DNA from: Bacteroidota bacterium
Lineage (GTDB): Bacteria; Bacteroidota; JABWAT01
DNA: 54,433 bases
Assembly: GCA_020161835.1 (NCBI GenBank)
Contig: JAIUNL010000022.1
Coordinates: 1-54,433 of the forward strand
Direction: 5' to 3'
Below the pieces are notes generated by a model, which saw only the letters and a program-made list of their open reading frames with translations, had not been told where the DNA came from and made no database searches. Of the stretch, positions 25,600 through 32,264 are shown piece after piece. Position numbers and translations under genes: made by a program. Numbering within the stretch: position 1 is the first letter of the stretch; each line of letters begins with the position of its first letter.

Positions 25600-26883
25600 A
25601 TGAAAAAAATGATACTATTGTTTTGTCTGGCCTTGATTCCTGCAATCGGATTCACCCAGGCAGTCTATCCTGGCAACGGAAATTCTGGTTTTGGTGGTGT
25701 ATTGGGAACCGGAGCTTTTTCAATAAACGATAACGGTACAACAGTTACCATCACCTTTGCAAAAGGGAGTGGTTCGTTTAATGATGCAATTGTCATTTAT
25801 ATTGACAGTGATAATTCAAGAAATTTTCCCTTTACAGCAACCTTTACCGATGAAGGGGATAATCTGAGAAAGGGTATTTCCGGAAGAAACGGTGGTAGCA
25901 ATTCCCTTTTGTTTTTTCCAGGTACATTAACTGCTGATTATGCTGTTGCCTTTGCTCCAACACAAGGGTTTGGTGGTCTGTGGCAGCTTGAAACCGGAAG
26001 TCACACTTTTGTTGCTACGGCTAATTTATCATCAACAACCGTTACTGATCCAGTTTTTACGGTTTCTTTTACCTGGGCTTCGATTGGTTTGACAGGAGCT
26101 CCCGGTGATAATTTTAAATTTATTGCAACTTACCTGAATCCTACCAATGCATTTCGATCTGATGAGGCTATCGGTGATGCTTCCTTTTCAGGAAATCCTG
26201 GTACAGGCCCTATTGCTTTTACTGGCTTCCGTTCATACTATCAGGGTGGATATGACACGCCTCTCCCGATTGAACTTTTAACCTGGACTGCAACTCCTGG
26301 CGATAATAAAGTAACTCTGAACTGGGAAACTGCCTCAGAATTGAATCATGCCGGATTTGAAATCCTTCGTTCAACAAAAAAAGACGGTGTTTTTCAAGCT
26401 ATTGCCAGCTATCGTAACGAAGAATCTCTCCGTCCAAAAGGGGAAACCGGAGCAAAATATTCTTTGGTTGATAACCGGAAAGTTTATAACGGACTGACCT
26501 ATTTTTATAAATTGGTTGACGTTGCACTTGATGGAAATCGCACAGAACATGCTGTTATTTCTGCCATCCCCACAGATGGTAAACCAGCTCAACCTGGTTT
26601 TGAAACTCCGGCTGAATTTGCTCTCAAAGGCTTGTATCCGAACCCATTCAATCCGAATGGGAACCTTGAATTTTCACTCCCTAAAAAGGGGTTTGTTTCC
26701 ATTGAATTATACAATGTTATAGGTCAAAAGGTCGCAACTGCTTTTGAAGGCGTTCTTGAAGGTGGAAGAAACCACACCAACCGGATTGAAATTTCTGGTA
26801 ACGGTCTTCCTTCAGGAGTTTACCTTGCTGTTGTTAATTTTTCAGGTCAGCGTCTGACCAGCAAGTTTACTTTGCTGAAATAA
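25600..26883 (+). CDS. secreted protein with type IX sorting domain (paralog 1)
   Basis: 427 aa. Signal peptide MKKMILLFCLALIPAIGFTQ; a beta-rich N-terminal domain (about 21-205) with acidic IYIDSDNS-type turns; a fibronectin-III-like segment (about 220-330, beginning LPIELLTWTATPGDNKVTLN); and a C-terminal sorting domain (about 345-427) starting GLYPNPFNPNGNLEFSLP and ending LTSKFTLLK. Such domains direct outer-membrane translocation and surface attachment by the type IX system in FCB bacteria. It is the first of a tandem pair; residues about 221-330 are almost identical to those of paralog 2. Confidence 0.85.
   Translation: MKKMILLFCLALIPAIGFTQAVYPGNGNSGFGGVLGTGAFSINDNGTTVTITFAKGSGSFNDAIVIYIDSDNSRNFPFTATFTDEGDNLRKGISGRNGGSNSLLFFPGTLTADYAVAFAPTQGFGGLWQLETGSHTFVATANLSSTTVTDPVFTVSFTWASIGLTGAPGDNFKFIATYLNPTNAFRSDEAIGDASFSGNPGTGPIAFTGFRSYYQGGYDTPLPIELLTWTATPGDNKVTLNWETASELNHAGFEILRSTKKDGVFQAIASYRNEESLRPKGETGAKYSLVDNRKVYNGLTYFYKLVDVALDGNRTEHAVISAIPTDGKPAQPGFETPAEFALKGLYPNPFNPNGNLEFSLPKKGFVSIELYNVIGQKVATAFEGVLEGGRNHTNRIEISGNGLPSGVYLAVVNFSGQRLTSKFTLLK
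26261..26591 (+). repeat. near-identical block shared with 27861-28191
   Basis: 331 nt aligned without a gap at an offset of 1600. I count 10 mismatches, and the last 107 nt (26485-26591) are identical. Both flanks are clearly more diverged. Confidence 0.9.
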
Positions 26884-26906
26884 TTAGCCTTTCTTCTTTC
26901 TTTATA

Positions 26907-26940
26907 AAGCCGTTTTGCAGTTCTGCAGAACGGCTTTTTT
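26907..26940 (+). terminator. intrinsic terminator of paralog 1
   Basis: Stem AAAGCCGTTTTGCAG / CTGCAGAACGGCTTT with a T-run. Nearly the same sequence ends paralog 2 (28503-28536), so it was part of the duplicated unit. Confidence 0.9.
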
Positions 26941-27063
26941 GTTTTTTACCACTTATGATTCCTTGTGTTTTTACTTTTCGGATTTCAATTTTCTATTTTC
27001 CGTCTTTATTAAACAATGATAAAAGGTGTTAAGAATATCGTTTATTTTTACAAAAACTGTACA

Positions 27064-27103
27064 GTAGGTAGGAATCTATTCAAATGTAGCTTAGATTACC
27101 TAC
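27064..27103 (+). promoter_or_regulatory. leader hairpin upstream of paralog 2
   Basis: GTAGGT (27064-27069) pairs with ACCTAC (27098-27103) and AATCT (27073-27077) with AGATT (27093-27097), an 11-bp stem with a 3-nt bulge, 81 nt before the start codon. No counterpart is seen before paralog 1. It may be an operator or an mRNA element. Confidence 0.4.
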
Positions 27104-27184
27104 GATCCAGTCTCTTTATAAGGGATATAAGAATTCTGGTGTTTTTGGTTTATAACTAAACAAATCACTTAAGGAATTCAATCC

Positions 27185-28483
27185 ATGATTAAAATGATAA
27201 TGGTATTATCGCTATTTATTCTTCCGTTTACCGGAATGTCACAGGCTGTTTATAATGGAAATGGCAATACGGGTACGGGGGCTGGTGGTGTTCTTGGAAC
27301 CGGCAGCCTTTCTATTGCCGATGACGGAACCACAGTAACTGTAACCTTTACCCGCGGTCCCGGACCCTTTTTTAACGCAGTTGTAATCTATGTTGATAGT
27401 GACAACAGCGGAGATTTTCCAAACACAAGCACTTTTACTGATGAAACAAGTGGCGTTCGCCGGGCTGCATCAGGATTATTAACTCCCAATCAGGCTTTGG
27501 TTAATTTCTCACCGGGTTTTCTTGCCGATTATGCCATTTCATTTTCTGCAGTTGAAGGGTTAGGTCAGGTTTACCGGTTAAACGGAACTTTTCCGACTCA
27601 CCTTCTTACAGTCGGGGCCAACCTTTCAACAACCAATCCTTTTGAACCTGTTTTTACTGTTTATTTTCCGTGGACTGCCATTGGTCTTACCGGAGCAGGC
27701 GGTGAAAACTTCAGATTTGTTGTTACCTTGATTGACCCCCTTACAGGTTACAGATATGATGAAGCAATTGGTGATGGCATTGGTAGTGGTAATCCTGAAA
27801 TTCCGTCAAGTGTGACTTATACCGGCTTTCGTTCCTATTATCAGGGCGGATACGATACACCTCTCCCGATTGAACTTTTAACCTGGACCGCAACTCCTGG
27901 CGATAATAAAGTAACTCTGAACTGGGAAACTGCCTCAGAATTGAATCATGCCGGATTTGAAATTCTTCGGTCAACAAAAAAAGACGGTGTTTTTCAAACG
28001 ATTGCAAGCTATCGTAACGAAGAATCTCTCCGTCCAAAAGGGGAAACCGGAGCAAAATATTCTCTGGTTGATAACAGAAAAGTCTATAACGGACTGACCT
28101 ATTTTTATAAATTGGTTGACGTTGCACTTGATGGAAATCGCACAGAACATGCTGTTATTTCTGCCATCCCCACAGATGGTAAACCAGCTCAGCCTGGATT
28201 TGAAACTCCAGCTGAATTTAAAATTATGGGCATGTATCCAAATCCGTTCAATCCGAACGGAAATCTGGAGTTTACACTTCCTGATAAAGGATTTGTCTCT
28301 GTGAGTCTGTACAACGTGATCGGACAAAAGGTAGCAACTGCTTTTGAAGGTGTTCTGGACGGTGGAAAAAACCACACCAACCGGATTGAAATTTCTGGAA
28401 ACGGTCTGCCATCAGGAGTTTATCTTGCAGTCGTGAATTTTTCTGGTCAGCATTTAACCAGCAAATTTACCCTTTTGAAATAA
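27185..28483 (+). CDS. secreted protein with type IX sorting domain (paralog 2)
   Basis: 432 aa with the same architecture as paralog 1: signal peptide MIKMIMVLSLFILPFTGMSQ, diverged N-terminal domain (to about 210), Fn3-like segment and sorting domain (GMYPNPFNPNGNLEFTLP to LTSKFTLLK). The N-terminal halves share the same strand pattern but differ at many positions (for example VIYVDSDNSGDFPNTSTFTD against VIYIDSDNSRNFPFTATFTD). The segment from LPIELL to about KPAQPGFETPAEF differs by a single residue. The N-terminal domain is presumably the functional, target-binding part. Confidence 0.85.
   Translation: MIKMIMVLSLFILPFTGMSQAVYNGNGNTGTGAGGVLGTGSLSIADDGTTVTVTFTRGPGPFFNAVVIYVDSDNSGDFPNTSTFTDETSGVRRAASGLLTPNQALVNFSPGFLADYAISFSAVEGLGQVYRLNGTFPTHLLTVGANLSTTNPFEPVFTVYFPWTAIGLTGAGGENFRFVVTLIDPLTGYRYDEAIGDGIGSGNPEIPSSVTYTGFRSYYQGGYDTPLPIELLTWTATPGDNKVTLNWETASELNHAGFEILRSTKKDGVFQTIASYRNEESLRPKGETGAKYSLVDNRKVYNGLTYFYKLVDVALDGNRTEHAVISAIPTDGKPAQPGFETPAEFKIMGMYPNPFNPNGNLEFTLPDKGFVSVSLYNVIGQKVATAFEGVLDGGKNHTNRIEISGNGLPSGVYLAVVNFSGQHLTSKFTLLK
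27861..28191 (+). repeat. near-identical block shared with 26261-26591
   Basis: Partner copy of the 331-nt block in paralog 1; ten mismatches, no indel, 107-nt identical run at 28085-28191. Confidence 0.9.
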
Positions 28484-28502
28484 GTAACTTTTTCAATTTT
28501 TT

Positions 28503-28536
28503 AAAGCCGTTCTGCAGTCATGCAGAACGGCTTTTT
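28503..28536 (+). terminator. intrinsic terminator of paralog 2
   Basis: Perfect 14-bp stem AAAGCCGTTCTGCA / TGCAGAACGGCTTT with a GTCA loop and T-run. Confidence 0.9.
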
Positions 28537-28620
28537 AGTTGATTATAGGCGTGATTTCCATTTTTGTGACCTGTGGCAACACCCAATTGATACCAAAATG
28601 GTACTTTTGTACAAGTTTCA

Positions 28621-28770
28621 ATGGTAACCAAAATGTTCAGAAAATTACTTTCACCCACTTTTATCTCATTCCTGCTGGTAATCAGTATTTTACTGATTGC
28701 CTTGTTTATCAGTTCGTATAAAACTGAAAACAAACCCTCTCATTCAGTTTTTATTTCTTCTTCCAATTAA
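28621..28770 (+). CDS. small putative membrane protein, 49 aa
   Basis: A short frame with ATG at 28621 (a second in-frame ATG five codons on). A basic N-terminus (MVTKMFRKLLSPT) is followed by one strong hydrophobic helix (FISFLLVISILLIALFI) and a polar tail (SSYKTENKPSHS). That is the build of a single-span membrane peptide. No convincing ribosome-binding site, no homology known to me. It lies in a 391-nt gap (28484-28874) otherwise empty apart from the paralog 2 terminator. Confidence 0.35.
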   Translation: MVTKMFRKLLSPTFISFLLVISILLIALFISSYKTENKPSHSVFISSSN

Positions 28771-28874
28771 AGCCATCCTCATTCTAACCCGATTATAATT
28801 CACTTAAGATAAAAATATCTGTTTCTTTGTAGAGGACTTTTAATCGCAATTAAAAATAATCCGCGGGGCAACTT

Positions 28875-30599
28875 ATGGAAATCCGGGGAAAACGTGCCAT
28901 AGTTTTAGGTGGGGCCGGTCTTGTTGGCCGGGCAGTTTGCCGTTTATTGGTTGAAGAGGGCATTCAGGGCTTGATGGTAACCTCACTTCTTGATTCAGAA
29001 GCAGAGGAATTCACCAGTCAGTTAAAAAACGAATACCCGGGTTCCCAGGTCGACTTTCAAGTATTTGGGGGAAATCTTTTTGTAAGGTCGGAATTAAAAT
29101 ATTTTTCAAGACCTGAAATATTTGCAGATGAGCACAACAGACGCCAGTTTATCAGCGACATTCTTGAGCCATTATCACCCGAAATTCTTACCCATTCCTC
29201 ACTTTATCAGCTCATCACAACTTTTAAGCCCCATGTTCTGGTAGACTGCATCAACACAGCAACTGCAGTTGCCTATCAGGATATTTTTTCAGTTGCTTCA
29301 GATGTATTTTCAACAGTTAAATCTGAAAATTCTGAAACAAAAAATCTCAAATCTGAAATAGAATTATTGCTTGGATCTCTTTACGTTCCTCAGCTTATCC
29401 GTCATGTTCAGATCATGCAGCAGTCAATGAAACTTGCCGGATGTGAAATGTACCTGAAGGTCGGGACGTCTGGTACTGGCGGAATGGGACTGAATATTCC
29501 ATACACACATTCAGAAGACAAGCCAAGCCGGATGTTGCTGGCAAAAGCTGCAATGGCAGGTGCTCATACTCTGCTCTTGTTTTTAATGGCCAGGACGCCG
29601 GATTCTCCCATCATCAAAGAAGTGAAGCCGACAGCGGCCATTGCCTGGAAAAAAATTGGGTTTGGTCCGATCAAAGTAAGAGGCAGGCAACTGATAATGG
29701 AAGATTGTCTTCCTGAGAATGCGTTTTTGCTCACGGGTCAACTCGAATCCACGATCAGCATGACTGATAAAATCACTCAATTGAAGATAGACGGAAAACC
29801 CCGGTTACTTGAAGCACCCTTTATTGACACCGGCGAAAACGGACTTTTCTCATTGGGTGAGTTTGAAGCCCTGACTGATGATGGCCAGATGGAGTTTATT
29901 ACACCAGAAGAAATTGCCCAGACAATTTTGTGGGAAATTACGGGCAGAAATACCGGAAGTGATATTGTAAACGCACTTGATAATGCAACAATGGGTCCAA
30001 CTTACAGAGCCGGGTACCTCAGAAAGCGGGCACTTGATACCCTTCGGAAACTTGAAAAACAAGAGGGAGTTGATTCGGTTGCCTTTGAAATTCTTGGGCC
30101 GCCGAAATTATCAAAACTACTGTATGAGATTTATCTGCTGAAAGAAATTTATCAAAGTTTTGAAGCCATTTCTGCTGAATCCGCTGAAAAATTGTCAGCC
30201 TCCATGTTGCACTGGATTTCGACTCACCAGGATGTGAGATCACGGATCCTTTCGATTGGGATTCCCATTTTACTGCCAGACGGTAAAAATCTGCTCAGAG
30301 GAAAACTGATTAAAATTCCAGGTGGAACCCATTCATTTGATATTACACAACAATCAATTGAATTGTGGGCACACGATGGTTGGGTAGATCTCCGGGTTGA
30401 AAATATGCAAAAGTGGAAAGACCGCACAGCCCGGATTCTGGATGAAATCAGATCATTGCCTTTACAAGATACAAGTTCAAGAATTACCCGTAACCGAGAT
30501 TACTGGTATCATGATAAAGAAGAAAAAGACATCCATCTGGGAAAGGTTGCTGCCTGGATATTTATTCATGAAGAAAAAGGTGAGCGGATGAAAGCCTGA
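28875..30599 (+). CDS. Rossmann-fold NAD(P)-binding protein, short-chain-dehydrogenase-like
   Basis: 574 aa. The N-terminus is a nucleotide-binding Rossmann motif, VLGGAGLVGRAVCRLL (residues about 10-25), and a conserved KVGTSGTGGMGLNIPYTHSE near residue 200 is probably the catalytic region. The C-terminal ~230 residues form no domain I recognise. I recall similar large proteins in Rhodothermota/Balneolota-type genomes annotated only as short-chain dehydrogenase. Substrate unknown. No clear Shine-Dalgarno. It is followed 247 nt later by an MBL-fold gene on the same strand, which may or may not be linked. Confidence 0.7.
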   Translation: MEIRGKRAIVLGGAGLVGRAVCRLLVEEGIQGLMVTSLLDSEAEEFTSQLKNEYPGSQVDFQVFGGNLFVRSELKYFSRPEIFADEHNRRQFISDILEPLSPEILTHSSLYQLITTFKPHVLVDCINTATAVAYQDIFSVASDVFSTVKSENSETKNLKSEIELLLGSLYVPQLIRHVQIMQQSMKLAGCEMYLKVGTSGTGGMGLNIPYTHSEDKPSRMLLAKAAMAGAHTLLLFLMARTPDSPIIKEVKPTAAIAWKKIGFGPIKVRGRQLIMEDCLPENAFLLTGQLESTISMTDKITQLKIDGKPRLLEAPFIDTGENGLFSLGEFEALTDDGQMEFITPEEIAQTILWEITGRNTGSDIVNALDNATMGPTYRAGYLRKRALDTLRKLEKQEGVDSVAFEILGPPKLSKLLYEIYLLKEIYQSFEAISAESAEKLSASMLHWISTHQDVRSRILSIGIPILLPDGKNLLRGKLIKIPGGTHSFDITQQSIELWAHDGWVDLRVENMQKWKDRTARILDEIRSLPLQDTSSRITRNRDYWYHDKEEKDIHLGKVAAWIFIHEEKGERMKA

Positions 30600-30744
30600 T
30601 TGTTTTGAAGTGAAATGCAATAAAATCAGTGTTTTAAAACAAAAAAGGCTTGCTTACAAATAAAAATCTGATTAAGTTTATAGTAGTGGATAAAAATTGT
30701 AATTATTAACTGATTTTGTACTGTTTATCTCGCAATCAAAATGA

Positions 30745-30768
30745 ATTTGTGATTTAATTAACACAAAT
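30745..30768 (+). promoter_or_regulatory. inverted repeat upstream of the MBL-fold gene
   Basis: ATTTGTG (30745-30751) and CACAAAT (30762-30768), a perfect 7-bp dyad over 10 nt, about 80 nt before the start codon and next to an AT-rich promoter-like stretch. The spacing does not fit a Crp site (TGTGA-N6-TCACA); the binding protein is unknown. Confidence 0.4.
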
Positions 30769-30846
30769 CAAGGTAAATTTATAGTATCTTACACAAATAC
30801 ATATTTACCAACAACCTGAACAGGCAACAGGCTAAGGGAAGCAGAA

Positions 30847-32226
30847 GTGGAAGTTATTGATTCTTTCAAGAAAATGGCGGAAGGCGTTTACACAACCGGA
30901 AATGGTGTACACCGTATCGGTGATGAAAACGGTCTTTTGTCGGCCTATCTGATAGAGACCTCAATTGGGCTTGTTCAAATAAATACAGTTCCTGAACTCT
31001 TTAAAACCTATTTTCCGGTTTTCAAGAAATTGCCTGTTGTAATCTTTGCCGGTGGTCCCAGAACAAATGAATTAGGTGACTCTTACACTGGTTTTGAATT
31101 TGAACTCTGGATTTCAAGATTCATGGATTTTATGAATCCGAACCGGATCAAATTTATCAGCACTGAAGATAATCTGAAACAAATTTACAGCCGTCTCGAA
31201 ATTCCGATGAACGGCAACTATGTGAATGATGAATTGGGAACTGAACGTTCAAAATTTGTTCCGAAACGCTGGATTGATGATGTTTTTGAATGGTGCCCCA
31301 TCAAAGATGAAATGACTGTGGGAACAGTAAAGTTTCAATACATCAGTGACAGTCACCTGGTTGTTTATGATCGGAAAAAACTTGTTTTTGATTCTGAATT
31401 ATTTCCCAATATTATTTTAAACGGAAAAGCCTCTTCATTTGTTGAAGAACGGCTTAAATCTGCCCGGCTTTTTACTCCAAAACAGGAAGAGCTTGAATTA
31501 ATTATTGCGGGTGCCAGCATCGGAACAAGACCTGGTGTTACCTCTAATTTCATATTAAGCTGGAATAACCGTCTTGCCTGGATTGATCCGCCGGCAAAAG
31601 CTTTTGAAAAAGGTGTTCAGCTTGGGGTCAATATTGATCAGGTTCAGGATTTTATTATATCACATGTTCACGAAGATCATATTGAAGGATTCAGCAGTAT
31701 TCTCGCCCGCAAGATTAATCAGAAAAAGAAACTAAGCCTGATTACTGTACCCGAAATATTCGAACAGGTTAAAACGATCTTCTCGCCGAATTTTGGTGAT
31801 ATGACCAATCTAATTGATTTCCAGAATATCAATGACCCCTCATTTTCAAATTATCATGGAGCAAGTTTTGAAACCCGGGTGAACTATCACCCTGTTCATA
31901 CTCTTGGTTTTAAAGTTGGATTCAATGGGAAAAAAGTAGGAATCAGCGGTGATATTCTGTACAAGAAAACAATTCTTGATTCACGCCTTAAAACCGGTGA
32001 TGTTTCAAAGCAGGATTATGAAAAACTTGTACCTGAATGGTTTTCTGACTGCAATGTTTTATTGCATGATACAACAGTAAGTGGCGACCCTGTTCATACT
32101 GCCCTTGCTGATGTTGAAGAACTTGCCTCCAGGTTACCCTCATCTGTTTCCGTTTACGGTTATCATGCCGGTGCAGCAATTGAATCTGCCACTGTTCAGC
32201 AGGCTAAATTTGGTGAACATCTCTGA
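30847..32226 (+). CDS. MBL-fold metallohydrolase with a diverged N-terminal half
   Basis: 459 aa from a GTG start preceded by AAGGGA. The metallo-beta-lactamase metal motif is HVHEDHIEGF (about residue 276), with a downstream histidine in NYHPVHTLGFKVG (about 350), a metal-bridging aspartate in ISGDILY and a late histidine in YGYHAG. The first ~210 residues look like a second, metal-site-free MBL-like unit (SAYLIETSIGLVQINTVPE recalls the first strands). It is therefore likely a tandem of one inactive and one active domain, as in some flavodiiron-like or odp-type proteins, but no flavodoxin domain is present. Substrate unknown. Confidence 0.7.
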   Translation: MEVIDSFKKMAEGVYTTGNGVHRIGDENGLLSAYLIETSIGLVQINTVPELFKTYFPVFKKLPVVIFAGGPRTNELGDSYTGFEFELWISRFMDFMNPNRIKFISTEDNLKQIYSRLEIPMNGNYVNDELGTERSKFVPKRWIDDVFEWCPIKDEMTVGTVKFQYISDSHLVVYDRKKLVFDSELFPNIILNGKASSFVEERLKSARLFTPKQEELELIIAGASIGTRPGVTSNFILSWNNRLAWIDPPAKAFEKGVQLGVNIDQVQDFIISHVHEDHIEGFSSILARKINQKKKLSLITVPEIFEQVKTIFSPNFGDMTNLIDFQNINDPSFSNYHGASFETRVNYHPVHTLGFKVGFNGKKVGISGDILYKKTILDSRLKTGDVSKQDYEKLVPEWFSDCNVLLHDTTVSGDPVHTALADVEELASRLPSSVSVYGYHAGAAIESATVQQAKFGEHL

Positions 32227-32233
32227 TTAACCC

Positions 32234-32264
32234 TTGATTCAGCTTTCTGTTTTTCTTACCTTTG
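32234..32264 (+). promoter_or_regulatory. promoter of tRNA-Pro
   Basis: TTG (32234-32236), 20-nt spacer, TACCTTTG (32257-32264), exact TANNTTTG, 15 nt before the tRNA 5' end. It lies on top of the comEC stop codon on the opposite strand. Confidence 0.7.

Larger units (their letters stand above)
26884..27184. other. spacer between the two secreted paralogs
   Basis: 301 nt without a gene. It contains the terminator of paralog 1 (26907-26940) and a leader hairpin at 27064-27103. No open frame of note and no exact promoter match was found. Confidence 0.5.

Noticed and set aside
28539..28721. 60-residue plus-strand frame MIIGVISIFVTCGNTQ
   Set aside because: No ribosome-binding site; it overlaps the more convincing membrane-helix frame starting at 28621 and begins right at the terminator.
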